In this document: in pieces, positions 52,969 to 62,215 of the stretch
Layout of the letters: every line of letters begins with the position of its first letter
How positions within the stretch are numbered: position 1 is the first letter of the stretch
Origin: Lewinella sp. IMCC34191
Lineage (GTDB): Bacteria; Bacteroidota; Bacteroidia; Chitinophagales; Saprospiraceae
Assembly: GCF_003390935.1 (NCBI RefSeq)
Contig: NZ_QNQZ01000011.1
Coordinates: 124,001 to 188,000, forward strand
Length of the DNA: 64,000 bases
Direction: 5' to 3'
Notes under the pieces: model-generated
What the model was told of the DNA's origin: nothing
Databases searched by the model: none
Seen by the model: the letters and a program-made list of their open reading frames with translations, nothing else
Made by a program: the position numbers and the translations under genes

Positions 52969-54444
52969 ATGGCAATAGCGAAAAAGGAGCAACTATTAGA
53001 GTTAATTTCGACCCTGGACAGCTCGGAAAAGCGATTCTTCACGCGCTATACAAATCAGACGGGTTCGGGGGAGGAGGATAAATTCTATCGCCTCTTCCGA
53101 CATCTGAGTACCGGAGGCAGCCTGGATGACCCCGCCCTCGTGGATTTACTGGAGCTTACCGGGCCTACCCAACTGGTTAACCTACAGCGTCACCTCTACG
53201 GCCGCATTCTGGATGCCCTTCGGTTACAGCACCGTCGGCGCGATGCGGGCATTCAGGTTCGGGAGCAAATTGATTACGCGAATTTGCTGTATGACCGCGG
53301 ACTTTATCTACACGCGCTGAAGTTGCTGGCACGGGCTAAAGAGCAGGCCTTCACCTACCATCTGGATTTACACCATTTGCTCATCATCGACTTCGAAAAG
53401 CGGATCGAGAGTCGCCACATTACACGCTCCTCTCCGGATCGGATGGCCGAGCTGACTACGGAAAGCCGTAAGCGACAGGAGGTGATGGACAGCACCGTAC
53501 GGCAATCCAACCTGCAACTTGTCCTGCAGCGGCACTTCATCCAGCACGGTCACGTGGCCAACCCAGCCGCCGCACGGCAGTTTTACCAGCTCTTCCATCA
53601 TTATTTCCGGGATCCCATCCATACCACCGCCACCTATCAGGAGCGGGTATTAGCACACCAGTGCCGGTTTTGGTATCACTACAACCAGCTGCAACTAGAG
53701 CGGGCGGGCCACCACGCACAGTTGTGGACGGAACAAATCAGCCACCGGAAGGAGCTTCGGGAACGGGACGTCAATTTCTACATTAAGGGGATGGACCGGA
53801 GGCTGCTTATTTCCTTCTTCCGTGACGACCTGGTCGATCATACCCGCGTCCTGGAGGAGTTAAAGGAGTTTCTGAAAACCATGCCCTACACCCAGCAGCA
53901 GCGGAACAGCCAGTTCATGGCCGACATACTGATCCTCCGGGCCGAAATGAACGAACTGTTACTGACCAGGCCCCATACCTGCGCTCCGTCGCAAATCGAA
54001 GCATTAGCCCAGCGGACCGCCCGCGTAAGCGGCGTTGATCGGCATAAGCAGCTTATTCTCTACTACAAGTTGGCTATGCTTTGCACGCTCACGGGTCAGT
54101 ACGGACGAGCGCTCGGATTTCTGGACCCTATCCTGGACGAGCGCAAGCCGCTCCGCTATGACCTGATCGTCTATGCCCGTCTGCTTCAGCTGGTCTGTCA
54201 TTTCCGCCTCGGACATGCGGAGTTCGTGGCCTACGGTATCAACAACCTCGCCCGCTTTCTAGGGCGCATCGGCTACCCGAGCCCCTACCCCACCCTGGTG
54301 CTGCAGCGGCTGCGGGGGCTACAACGCGGAGAATCCCAGAGCGCGCGGGAACTTTTTGAGCGGCGACTCAAGCCGCTGGAGGAAAATATCTTCCACGTAA
54401 GGGAATTTCGTTACTTCGGGGCCGATGCGCTACTGCCCGCGTAG
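52969..54444 (+). CDS. Conserved hypothetical helical-repeat protein
   Basis: A 491-residue cytoplasmic protein (Met at 52969, MAIAKKEQLLELISTLDSSEKRFFTRY; the frame extends to 52945). It consists of paired amphipathic helices without catalytic motif, reminiscent of TPR/helical-repeat regulators (LYDRGLYLHALKLLARAKEQAF, LAMLCTLTGQYGRALGFLDPIL). It is rich in His, Arg and Leu. I do not recognise the family beyond this; similar proteins appear in Saprospiria. Residues PHTCAPSQ are encoded by a dispersed 18-mer copy. It lies next to a solute symporter gene, with overlap of the latter's poor upstream frame. Confidence 0.7.
   Translation: MAIAKKEQLLELISTLDSSEKRFFTRYTNQTGSGEEDKFYRLFRHLSTGGSLDDPALVDLLELTGPTQLVNLQRHLYGRILDALRLQHRRRDAGIQVREQIDYANLLYDRGLYLHALKLLARAKEQAFTYHLDLHHLLIIDFEKRIESRHITRSSPDRMAELTTESRKRQEVMDSTVRQSNLQLVLQRHFIQHGHVANPAAARQFYQLFHHYFRDPIHTTATYQERVLAHQCRFWYHYNQLQLERAGHHAQLWTEQISHRKELRERDVNFYIKGMDRRLLISFFRDDLVDHTRVLEELKEFLKTMPYTQQQRNSQFMADILILRAEMNELLLTRPHTCAPSQIEALAQRTARVSGVDRHKQLILYYKLAMLCTLTGQYGRALGFLDPILDERKPLRYDLIVYARLLQLVCHFRLGHAEFVAYGINNLARFLGRIGYPSPYPTLVLQRLRGLQRGESQSARELFERRLKPLEENIFHVREFRYFGADALLPA
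53976..53993 (+). repeat. Dispersed 18-mer, copy 7 (17/18), inside a gene
   Basis: TACCTGCGCTCCGTCGCA within the helical-repeat gene, read in a different frame from the copy inside the HEAT-like gene (here it codes for HTCAPSQ). Confidence 0.85.
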
Positions 54445-54510
54445 ATAAGGCCTATATTGGCCGACCTTTCCGCCGCGGGCTTCCGCAAAAGTCAATCATT
54501 AACATACACT

Positions 54511-56442
54511 ATGGGACTAGGTCAACTAGGGACAATAGACACGCTCATCTTCGGCACGTACATTGTAGGGGTAATCCTCTTCGGCGTGTGGATCGCTAAC
54601 CGGGAAAAAACCACGACCGCCAGCGATTACTTCCTCGCCAGTCGCAGTTTGCCGTGGTGGGCAGTGGGTGGGTCGCTCATCGCATCGAATATTTCCGCCG
54701 AACAGATCATCGGCATGAACGGCTCCGGTTTCGAGCTTGGCCTGGCCATCGCCGCCTACGAGCTCATGGCCGCCATCACGCTTATCCTGGTGGCTAAATT
54801 TTTCCTGCCGGTCTTTCTCAAGCAGGAAATCTATACCATGCCCCAATTTCTGGAAGAACGCTACGACGGCACCGTGCGGACGATCATGTCCGTATTCTGG
54901 ATCGCCCTGTTCGTCTTCGTGAATATCGCCACGGTGCTGTACCTCGGCGCGCTGGCGATTGAGACCCTATTGGGCGTCGACCTGATATACGGCATCATCG
55001 GACTGGTGCTCTACTCCGCTTCCTTTTCCATTTTCGGCGGTCTGAAGGCCGTTGTTTGGACGGACGTGGTTCAGGTCGTCGTACTGATGCTCGGCGGCAC
55101 GGTTGCCGCCTACGGTATTCTGAGCGTGGTGGGTGACGGGAATGTATTCACCGGCATCGCCAATCTTTTCCAGGCCCTGCCCGATCACTTCGAGATGCTT
55201 TTCGAACCCGGTGATACCTACCTCGACGTCGCGAATGCGCACGAGCTTTCCACCGGCCTGACGCCGGACGGTGAGCCGACCACATTAGAGGCGGGTGACG
55301 AGGTCAAGTCCAGTTTCCAGTTGCTGCCGGGCATGGCGCTTCTGTTCGGGGGCATGTGGATTACCAACGGCTATTACTGGGGAAACAACCAGTACATCAT
55401 CCAGCGGGCCCTTGCCTCGAAGGACCTTCCCGAAGCGCAGCGGGGCGTGGCTTTCGCCGCCTTCATGAAGCTCTTCATTCCCTTCTTCGCGGTACTCCCC
55501 GGCATCGCGGCCTGGTACCTGCTCCAGGATCAGGACCCCGCTAACCTGCCTATCACGAAGGCCGACCAGGCGTTCCCGTGGGTACTGGCTAACTACGTTG
55601 GCATCGGCTTTACCGGCCTGACCTTCGCCGCCCTGGTGGCGGCCATCGGTTCGTCGGTCAGCTCGATGGTAAACTCGACATCGACCATCTTCACGATGGA
55701 CATCTATAACAAATTCATCAATCCAACCGCTACGGAAGGTCGTCAGGTGCGCGTCGGGCAGATTGCCGCCGCCGTATCCCTGGTCATCGGTGCGATAGTA
55801 GCGCCCGCCCTGGGTAATGCCGGTCAGGTTTTCCAGGTAATTCAGGAATACACCGGATTCATCAGCCCCGGGGTGCTCGTCGTCTTCGTCTTTGGCTTCT
55901 TCTACCGCCGGGGAACCGCTAAGGCGGCCCTCCTGGTCGTCCTCTCCTCGGTCCCGCTGAGCTGGGCCTTCCAGACACTTATGCCGGACCTGCCCTTCCT
56001 GGACCGCATGGCCTTCATCTTCGTCATCTCCGCCCTGCTGATGATTGTCGTCAGCCAATTTACCGGCCGTAAGAAACTGGCTCCGGGCGAGGAATCCGTT
56101 AACCACGACACGGGCGACCAGATCACCAACCGTGACAGCCACGAAAAGCTCATCAAGGACATCAAACTGCGCAACGGTCTTTGCCTCGCGGTGATTGGAA
56201 TAGGCGGTGCGACCGGACTGCGTCTGCTGCTACAGCCTGTTCCCGGAGTTCCGCTGACGATGTCCATCATCTTCATGGTGCTTTCACTGGTGGTGATCGC
56301 CCTGATCTACACCGACAAGACCGCAGATGATTATAAAGCGATCGACCTGCACCCGAGCCTGTTCCGTACCCGTATGGGCTTCAACATCGCCGCGGTGGTG
56401 ATCATCCTGATCCTCGCTTTCCTCTACACCTGGCTGGGCTAA
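54511..56442 (+). CDS. Sodium/solute symporter (SSS family)
   Basis: A 643-residue SSS-family transporter starting at ATG 54511 (MGLGQLGTIDTLIFGTYI), with about 14 membrane helices. Family marks: SRSLPWWAVGGSLIASNISAEQIIGM in part, the SIFGGLKAVVWTDVVQ segment, NNQYIIQRALASKDLPEAQ, and GLTFAALVAAIGSSVSSMVNSTSTIFTMDIY. It resembles the SGLT-like sugar group; sodium-driven uptake of a sugar or similar solute is likely. An acidic loop at about 235-275 is longer than in some relatives. It ends at a strong terminator. Confidence 0.93.
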   Translation: MGLGQLGTIDTLIFGTYIVGVILFGVWIANREKTTTASDYFLASRSLPWWAVGGSLIASNISAEQIIGMNGSGFELGLAIAAYELMAAITLILVAKFFLPVFLKQEIYTMPQFLEERYDGTVRTIMSVFWIALFVFVNIATVLYLGALAIETLLGVDLIYGIIGLVLYSASFSIFGGLKAVVWTDVVQVVVLMLGGTVAAYGILSVVGDGNVFTGIANLFQALPDHFEMLFEPGDTYLDVANAHELSTGLTPDGEPTTLEAGDEVKSSFQLLPGMALLFGGMWITNGYYWGNNQYIIQRALASKDLPEAQRGVAFAAFMKLFIPFFAVLPGIAAWYLLQDQDPANLPITKADQAFPWVLANYVGIGFTGLTFAALVAAIGSSVSSMVNSTSTIFTMDIYNKFINPTATEGRQVRVGQIAAAVSLVIGAIVAPALGNAGQVFQVIQEYTGFISPGVLVVFVFGFFYRRGTAKAALLVVLSSVPLSWAFQTLMPDLPFLDRMAFIFVISALLMIVVSQFTGRKKLAPGEESVNHDTGDQITNRDSHEKLIKDIKLRNGLCLAVIGIGGATGLRLLLQPVPGVPLTMSIIFMVLSLVVIALIYTDKTADDYKAIDLHPSLFRTRMGFNIAAVVIILILAFLYTWLG

Positions 56443-56470
56443 CGGTCAGCGTTGCCCGTTCCACCAAACG

Positions 56471-56510
56471 AAAGCGCCCCGCACTGATCACAGTGCGGGG
56501 CGCTTTTATT
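56471..56510 (+). terminator. Terminator after the symporter
   Basis: Perfect 16-bp stem AAAGCGCCCCGCACTG, loop ATCA, then its complement and TTATTTT. It probably also ends the convergent secG transcript. Confidence 0.93.
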
Positions 56511-56530
56511 TTCGGTAGTTGGGTAAAGAC

Positions 56531-56794
56531 CTAAAGGCCGGTACCCAAATTAGCTCCGTCGCCAACGGATCCAACGGCGAGGGCGGTAAGGATACACAGG
56601 GTAAAGAGTGCGATAGCCAGTCCCCAGGTCACCTTTTCGATAACGTCGGTAGAGCGCGAGGCACCGAGCATCTGGTTGGCCTGACCGCCGCCGAAGGTCG
56701 AGTCAATACCACCACCCTTCGGATTCTGGATGAGCACGACCAGCATGAGTAGCAAACAGACTACACCGGTCAGAATGGTGAGCAAATTAACCAT
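56531..56794 (-). CDS. secG: Preprotein translocase subunit SecG
   Basis: An 87-residue protein with two membrane helices (about 4-22 and 54-74) around a Gly-rich loop (QNPKGGGIDSTFGGGQANQMLGA), the hallmark of SecG. It assists SecYEG in protein export. It follows the conserved hypothetical gene at 56799-57614 with only 4 bases between, so both are probably transcribed together. The tail after the second helix (AVGSVGDGANLGTGL) is short and glycine-rich. Confidence 0.93.
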   Translation of the reverse strand: MVNLLTILTGVVCLLLMLVVLIQNPKGGGIDSTFGGGQANQMLGASRSTDVIEKVTWGLAIALFTLCILTALAVGSVGDGANLGTGL

Positions 56795-56798
56795 GGGA

Positions 56799-57614
56799 CT
56801 ACAGTTTTTCCTTCAATTCCTTAATGAGGCCGGCAAATATCGACTTTTTCTCCGGATAAAGCAAGGTCAGGCGCCGGTACATTTGTATAGCGGCCTGATA
56901 CTGCTGTTGCCGGACCAGCAGAGCGGCCAGCGTTTCACTTACAACGGCTACCTCATCCAAACCATTGCCCTGAACGCTCTCGGGTCGGTTAGCTGACAGG
57001 CGGCGGAGATTGCGTAGTCGTTCGGCCAGCGTGGGCTGCGCCTGGTGGCGACGTTGCACGAGGGCAAACCGTGCGGGATCTTCGGGGCGGGGAGATTTAA
57101 ACATGATAGGCAACAGCGCGGTGTAGGCTTCCGCGGAACGTACCCAACGCGCGGTGCGGGTAACCGCCGGCGAAACGTCCGGGAAGCGGGGTTCGTCGTC
57201 GAAGGGTTCCAGGGAAACCGGTTTGATCTCCGTAACGGGTAAGCGGTTGCTTTCCGTCTTCGGCTCCGGTAATTCATTGAGCCGGGAAGGTAATTCCTCG
57301 TTGAAATTTTGCTCAAGGGGGGTCAGTTCGAGTTCCTCTAATTCGATCAGCTCGAGTATTTCGCCGCTGCTTTCCGTTTGCTGCTCGAGGGTAGACAGCA
57401 AGTTGTAAATATGCGTACGATCAAAGGCCGCCGATGCCAGTGCATTTAGGAAAGTGTCGAAGTCCGGATGCTGGATTTGTTTAGCTTTCAGCAATACCAG
57501 TAACCGAAGATTCGTTGAATAGGGGTACCGCTCCAGCTGCTCGAGGAGCTCGTCTAGTGATACTTCCGCCAGTGCGGCGGGTTGTTCGATGTAGTGGAGT
57601 AGGGTGTGCCTCAT
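56799..57614 (-). CDS. Hypothetical protein upstream of secG
   Basis: A 271-residue soluble protein. The N-terminus (about 1-75) is helical (LLHYIEQPAALAEVSLDELLEQLERYPYSTNLRLLVLLKA), followed by an acidic, proline-rich linker (about 85-165) and a C-terminal TPR-like pair of helices (about 220-271; VSETLAALLVRQQQYQAAIQMYRRLTLLYPEKKSIFAGLI). This design is familiar from Bacteroidota proteins encoded beside secG; the role is unknown. It has no signal peptide or membrane segment. Confidence 0.72.
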   Translation of the reverse strand: MRHTLLHYIEQPAALAEVSLDELLEQLERYPYSTNLRLLVLLKAKQIQHPDFDTFLNALASAAFDRTHIYNLLSTLEQQTESSGEILELIELEELELTPLEQNFNEELPSRLNELPEPKTESNRLPVTEIKPVSLEPFDDEPRFPDVSPAVTRTARWVRSAEAYTALLPIMFKSPRPEDPARFALVQRRHQAQPTLAERLRNLRRLSANRPESVQGNGLDEVAVVSETLAALLVRQQQYQAAIQMYRRLTLLYPEKKSIFAGLIKELKEKL

Positions 57615-57744
57615 TTCCGTTTATGAACGGGCATGAAGGTCGGTGGAAACCTTCGGAATCTCTAATGGAGGCCCGGGTTTCAGAAATTTTTGAAAAAAAT
57701 TGCAGTTTTTTGCAGACAAAATGGAATTTTAACTCCGAAAGTTC

Positions 57745-57853
57745 TATCTTTGTTATCGCCGAGAATATAAACCACCAGGTTTATCCTTAAGATCTTGTGT
57801 TGTTCATAGTGTTTGTTATGTAGCCTTTAACCGAGCGTTAAAGGCTTTTTTTA
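57745..57853 (+). ncRNA. Candidate small RNA with its own -7 box and terminator
   Basis: TATCTTTG (57745-57752) fits the TAnnTTTG -7 box. A perfect terminator follows: AGCCTTTAAC (57822-57831), loop CGAGC, GTTAAAGGCT (57837-57846), then TTTTTT to 57852. The transcript between would be about 95 nt, with no plausible open frame. A -33 TTG at the right distance is missing. Alternatively it is a terminated leader of the ArsR-type gene, but that gene has its own promoter-like pair after the terminator. Confidence 0.6.
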
Positions 57854-57885
57854 TGATATGTGATAAGTCTTGCGGTGACCTTTGC

Positions 57886-57916
57886 TTGACTTACCGGTGC
57901 AATATCCTTATATTGG
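57886..57916 (+). promoter_or_regulatory. Promoter of the ArsR-type gene
   Basis: TTG at 57886-57888, 20 bases, TATATTGG at 57909-57916 (7 of 8 to TAnnTTTG). ATCC-N7-GGAT overlaps the -7 box (57904-57918) as a weak dyad. The start codon is 22 bases downstream. Confidence 0.6.
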
Positions 57917-57937
57917 ATTCGGTCATTCAATAGTAAA

Positions 57938-58276
57938 ATGTCAGAACCCACCACAAACTCAGCACGGGCCGATAGCCCAGGAGACAACCCTATTATTAAT
58001 GTCGAGGCTCTAGACAAAGCCACGTTAATACTAAGAGCGCTTAACCACGAGCTCAGACAGCAGATCATTCAATTGCTGTGTGATGAAGGAAGCCTAAATG
58101 TCACGGATATCTTCGTCAATCTCCGCGTAGAGCAATCCGTTGCTTCCCAGCACCTAGCCATCTTGCGAAAAGCGGACATCGTCGTCCGGGAACGCAAAGG
58201 CAAATTCATCCACTACGATATCGATCGGACAAACCTGCACCGGATTAACGATTTGGTCTCCCGGCTAGCCGCGTAG
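57938..58276 (+). CDS. ArsR family winged-helix regulator
   Basis: A 112-residue regulator. After a 25-residue flexible N-terminus comes an ArsR-type winged helix: ILRALNHELRQQIIQLLCDEGSLNVTDIFVNLRVEQSVASQHLAILRKADIVVRERKGKFIHYDI. The recognition helix is VEQSVASQHLAIL. The metal-binding ELCVCDL box of arsenic/cadmium sensors is absent (LNVTDIF instead), so it is probably a non-metal sensor or a growth-phase regulator. It stands alone; the target is not evident. Confidence 0.9.
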   Translation: MSEPTTNSARADSPGDNPIINVEALDKATLILRALNHELRQQIIQLLCDEGSLNVTDIFVNLRVEQSVASQHLAILRKADIVVRERKGKFIHYDIDRTNLHRINDLVSRLAA

Positions 58277-58355
58277 TAACAGTCCCTTTGCCTCTCCTGA
58301 ACCTGTTTTTAGCCGGCCGAACCGTAGCTAAACGTACTTAGCCGGATAGGGATGG

Positions 58356-60032
58356 TCATCGCCGGAAGCTCCGTTCAAACTCCGAACTGTTGCCGCGACC
58401 ATCGGTCACGCGTACCCAGAACTGGTGAGTCTCGCCGGTAGCAATCGGACTATCCGACAGATCATGGGAAAGGATTCCTGATTTTGCATCGTGCTCCATC
58501 AGTATCCATTTTCCGTCCACGGTAGCCTCGTAAGTCAGGGTGCCGCCTACTGCATCGTCGATCAGCAAGCTGAAAGCCCTTCGGCCACGCAAATCGGTAC
58601 GGAAATCCCGGATGCGGATGCGCGGAGGTACCGTATCAACCAAAATGGCATAATCGCCAAAGGTTCCGATCTGGGCGACCATGCGATTATCGTCCGCCCA
58701 GCTTCCCCCTACGCTGCTGTAACTGCCGTCCGCGTTGCACCGTCCGATATAGGCTGCTTTCCGTAGCCGCTCGCTCGGTTGTTGATGGGCCGGAATATAA
58801 AGGGTCGCTCTGCCGTGAAGCGGTGTTTTCTGATCCTGAAGCTGGTAAACGTCGCTCAGGTAGCCCGAGGAAGATTCAGGTAAATGGACGTACCGAAAAT
58901 TCAGGTTGGTATAAAGTGCATTCGCTGGTAGTTCGAGCCGCATGCCCGCAGTATCCACGATGCTTTCCTCGCCGCGCGGCAGGAAGTACTGGTGCCCCTC
59001 CTTTTCCTGGGGGGCCGCGGTGGCTACATATTTCAGCACGGTGCGAAATACCGATTGGTTACCGGCGTAGTCCGCCGCGACGATTTCTACGTCCGCGGTT
59101 CCTTTCCGGGTCAGGTCGATCACCCCGGAAGAAGTCGAGCTATCTGGTGATACCCAAAAGTTTGCATCGGGGAGGGTCGCATAGAGCAGATAGAACCACT
59201 CTCTGTCCTGCTGATACGCCGCGTAGTCCGTCAACGCATTCACGTATCGCGATTTGACATAGGGGATGCGATCGTACGCAAAACTGAAAACGTCAGCGGA
59301 ATCGGCGAGCAAATTCGCCCGGTAGATGCCGTTGCGATTGGGCATGGAGTTCTGCCGGTCGATGGCTTTGATGCCGACCCCTATCCTTGCCCCACCTACT
59401 TCAATCGTATCCGGAAGTGGTCCTCCGGATACGGAATAGGTATCGTAATCGCCTATACTGCCATCCGGGTTAAGGCGATAGATGCGAACGGCACTAACGC
59501 TAGGTTTGCGGGTATCCGCCACCTTAAAGCCCAGGGAAAGCGGATTGAGTTGCGTCTCGGTAGCTGCATCCCATATTTCAAAGTGCAGGTGCGGGCCGAA
59601 GCTATGGCCCCGGTTCCCTACCCCACCGATTACTTCACCCCTTTCGACGGGGAAGGCGGTCGAGTCGGGTCGGAAGTCGATAGCAAAAGATTCGGTCTCG
59701 TACTGCAGCGACCGGATCGTGTCCTTGATCTCCGGCGTCAGCACCTCCAGGTGGCCGTATACGGATCTTTTCCCGTCGCGGTGGCTGACGTAAACCGCCT
59801 GGCCGAATCCACCCGGAGAAACCGTGACCCGACTAATGTAGCCGTCCGCTACCGAACGTACCGGCGTGCCGACCGCCCCCCGAAAGTCGAGTCCGCCGTG
59901 GAAATGATTGCTGCGCAGCTCACCGAACGTACCGGTAATCAGCAGCGGGTCTTCCAGTGGGGGTACGTACTGCGCGGACAGTTGATTCAGGCATAACACG
60001 AAAACGAAGAGCAGGCGCAATTCGGGCTTCAA
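58356..60032 (-). CDS. Exported M23 family metallopeptidase
   Basis: A 558-residue protein with a signal peptide (residues 1-20, NQLSAQ) and an N-terminal M23 peptidase domain (about 30-165) carrying the zinc ligands in NHFHGGLDF and PHLHFE. TGTFGELRSNHFHGG is a typical start of this Bacteroidota group. The long C-terminal part (about 180-558) is beta-rich, including Ig-like stretches (PPRIRIRDF, LTYEATVDGKW), without an obvious sorting domain. It probably acts on peptidoglycan in the periplasm. It stands alone between regulators and an acyl-CoA dehydrogenase gene. Confidence 0.9.
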   Translation of the reverse strand: MKPELRLLFVFVLCLNQLSAQYVPPLEDPLLITGTFGELRSNHFHGGLDFRGAVGTPVRSVADGYISRVTVSPGGFGQAVYVSHRDGKRSVYGHLEVLTPEIKDTIRSLQYETESFAIDFRPDSTAFPVERGEVIGGVGNRGHSFGPHLHFEIWDAATETQLNPLSLGFKVADTRKPSVSAVRIYRLNPDGSIGDYDTYSVSGGPLPDTIEVGGARIGVGIKAIDRQNSMPNRNGIYRANLLADSADVFSFAYDRIPYVKSRYVNALTDYAAYQQDREWFYLLYATLPDANFWVSPDSSTSSGVIDLTRKGTADVEIVAADYAGNQSVFRTVLKYVATAAPQEKEGHQYFLPRGEESIVDTAGMRLELPANALYTNLNFRYVHLPESSSGYLSDVYQLQDQKTPLHGRATLYIPAHQQPSERLRKAAYIGRCNADGSYSSVGGSWADDNRMVAQIGTFGDYAILVDTVPPRIRIRDFRTDLRGRRAFSLLIDDAVGGTLTYEATVDGKWILMEHDAKSGILSHDLSDSPIATGETHQFWVRVTDGRGNSSEFERSFRR

Positions 60033-60179
60033 GGGATAGTATTTTGGGAGGGCTCAACGGGGAGCTAACAACGAGACCCAATACTTACGAAACCGATACA
60101 ATAAGAAGTATACGGACCTGCGGATTTCGACAAGCCGGGTTAGGATGCGGGCGATTAAATCGCGGCAAAGGCTACCTGC

Positions 60180-61421
60180 TTAGCCGAAGGCGTTGATCCC
60201 GGTGATATCGTTTCCGGTAATCAGCAGGTGTACGTCGTGGGTCCCCTCGTACGTCAGTACGGTTTCGAGGTTCATGAGGTGGCGCATGATCGGGTACTCA
60301 CTCGTAATTCCCATCCCTCCGTGAATCTGACGAGCTTCGCGGGCCGCTTCGAGGGCCATGTGCACGTTGTTCCGCTTGGCCATGCTGATCTGGGCGGGGG
60401 TTGCCTCACCGCGATTCGCCAGCGTACCCAGACGCCAGGCAAGCAACTGGGCCTTGGTGATCTCCGTAATCATCTCGGCAAGCTTTTTCTGCTGCAGCTG
60501 GAAACCGGCGATAGGCTTGCCAAACTGCTCCCGCTCGAGTCCGTACCGCAGGGCACTGTCGTAGCAATCGAGCGCCGCGCCGATTGCTCCCCAGGCGATT
60601 CCGTAACGGGCTTTGCTGAGGCAGCTGAGCGGGCCACGTAAGCCCCGGATGTCCGGGAAGACATTTTCCTTAGGGACGCGTACGTTCTCGAAAACCAGTT
60701 CGCCGGTAATGCTGGCCCGCAAGCTCCATTTGCCGTGGATCTCGGGTGCCGAGAAGCCGGGGGTATCCGCTTCTACAACCATACCCCGCACCTTGCCTTC
60801 TTCGTCTTTTGCCCAGACTACCGCCAGATCGGCGATGGGGCTGTTCGTGATCCACATTTTGGCTCCGTTCAAGAGATAGGCGTCGCCATCATCCTTGATG
60901 GTGGTCCGCATGCCGTCGGGATTAGAACCGGCGTCGGGTTCGGTAAGTCCGAAACAACCGATGTATTCCCCACTGCCCAGTTTTGGCAGGTACTTCTTAC
61001 GTTGCTCCTCCGTGCCGTACTTAAATATGGGATACATCACCAGGCTACCCTGCACGGAGGCCATCGACCGCAGTCCGCTGTCGCAGCGCTCCAACTCCTG
61101 CATGATGACGCCGTAGGCGATTTCGTCCATTCCTCCGCCCCCGTATTCAACCGGCAGGCTGGGACCAAATGCGCCGACCTCGGCCAGCCCCTTAAAGAGG
61201 TGGGTGGGGCACTTCCCCCGCATAGCCGCATCTTCAATAATGGGGCTCACCTCCGCCTTGACCCAGTCGCGGACGGCCTGCCGGGCCATACGGTGATGAT
61301 CCTCCAGCAGATCGTCGACCAAATAGTAGTCATGGAACTGGTAGCGGTCGGCACGGGCCTGCTGGTGAAAGTCTTCCTTGGTGGTGAATTCAGGCTTTTT
61401 GCGGGTGGTGATTTCGGGCAT
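60180..61421 (-). CDS. Acyl-CoA dehydrogenase, glutaryl-CoA dehydrogenase-like
   Basis: A 413-residue flavoenzyme. Acyl-CoA dehydrogenase motifs are FGLTEPDAGSNPDGM, LNGAKMWITNSPIADLAVVWA, YGLEREQFGKPIAGFQLQQ and RQIHGGMGITSEYPI. The catalytic Glu lies in LTYEGTHDVH, exactly the glutaryl-CoA dehydrogenase context, where the enzyme oxidises and decarboxylates glutaryl-CoA to crotonyl-CoA in lysine/tryptophan breakdown. The assignment to GCDH rather than another short-chain dehydrogenase is probable. It is divergent from the SDR gene. Confidence 0.92.
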   Translation of the reverse strand: MPEITTRKKPEFTTKEDFHQQARADRYQFHDYYLVDDLLEDHHRMARQAVRDWVKAEVSPIIEDAAMRGKCPTHLFKGLAEVGAFGPSLPVEYGGGGMDEIAYGVIMQELERCDSGLRSMASVQGSLVMYPIFKYGTEEQRKKYLPKLGSGEYIGCFGLTEPDAGSNPDGMRTTIKDDGDAYLLNGAKMWITNSPIADLAVVWAKDEEGKVRGMVVEADTPGFSAPEIHGKWSLRASITGELVFENVRVPKENVFPDIRGLRGPLSCLSKARYGIAWGAIGAALDCYDSALRYGLEREQFGKPIAGFQLQQKKLAEMITEITKAQLLAWRLGTLANRGEATPAQISMAKRNNVHMALEAAREARQIHGGMGITSEYPIMRHLMNLETVLTYEGTHDVHLLITGNDITGINAFG

Positions 61422-61518
61422 GGCAACGGCTTTATGTGGCTGGTAAATGTAAACAATTAAAGCCCCCGATAGATGGGTACCGGATACTTCCGTCGGGACC
61501 TTGGCGCGAAAATCTTTT

Positions 61519-61536
61519 TACCTGCGCTCCGGCGCC
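61519..61536 (+). repeat. Dispersed 18-mer, copy 8 (16/18)
   Basis: TACCTGCGCTCCGGCGCC, 14 bases upstream of the SDR start codon. Confidence 0.7.
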
Positions 61537-61550
61537 CTATACTTACGCCT

Positions 61551-62183
61551 ATGGACGTACTGATTACGGGAGCATCCCGGGGAATAGGCCGGGCCTGCGC
61601 CGCCCGCTTCGCGCAAGAAGGCCACCGGGTGGTCGGCGTAGCGCGGTCGGAAGCCCAACTGCAGGCGCTGGCTGCGGAGTGCCCCACGGTCGAACCCCTG
61701 GTAGCCGATCTCCGCCACGAAACCGTTTCCGGCACCTACGACGTCGTGGTACTGAATGCCGGCCTCTTCGCCCCCGGCCGCTTACTGGACGCGGATACGG
61801 ACGTCTTCGCCGATACCTGGCAGCTGAACGTTCTAGCTAACCACCGCCTCGCTAGAGCGCTCGTGCCGCCCATGTTGGCACGAAATTCCGGGCACCTGGT
61901 CGTCATCGGATCCGTGGCTACCGACTACACCCTGCCCCATATGACGGCCTACACGGCTTCGAAAAAAGCGCTGCGGGGCCTGTGGGAAGGCTGGGCGACG
62001 GACCTGGAAGGGACGGGCGTACTGACCACCCTGGTCGCCCCGGGGGCCACCCTGACGAGTAGCTGGGAAAATGAAGACCCTCCGCCCCACATCCTGCCGG
62101 CCGGCGAGGTTGCCGAGCTGGTTTTCCGGGTGGTGGCGGAGGGTCTGAGCGGGCGTCACGTCATTCAGGCAAGCGAGTCCTGA
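61551..62183 (+). CDS. Short-chain dehydrogenase/reductase
   Basis: A 210-residue SDR starting at ATG 61551 (MDVLITGASRGIG); the frame extends upstream to 61473 but that part covers the dispersed repeat and is atypical. Cofactor motif TGASRGIG; VVLNAGLF (the NNAG-type); active-site Ser in VIGSVATDYT and YTASKKA (YxxxK). It is short at the C-terminus relative to the 250-residue norm but complete in active-site residues. The oxidoreductase substrate is unknown. It converges with the DUF2853 gene. Confidence 0.9.
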   Translation: MDVLITGASRGIGRACAARFAQEGHRVVGVARSEAQLQALAAECPTVEPLVADLRHETVSGTYDVVVLNAGLFAPGRLLDADTDVFADTWQLNVLANHRLARALVPPMLARNSGHLVVIGSVATDYTLPHMTAYTASKKALRGLWEGWATDLEGTGVLTTLVAPGATLTSSWENEDPPPHILPAGEVAELVFRVVAEGLSGRHVIQASES

Positions 62184-62215
62184 TCGAACTCCCCCCTGAA
62201 AGACTAACGCACTAC

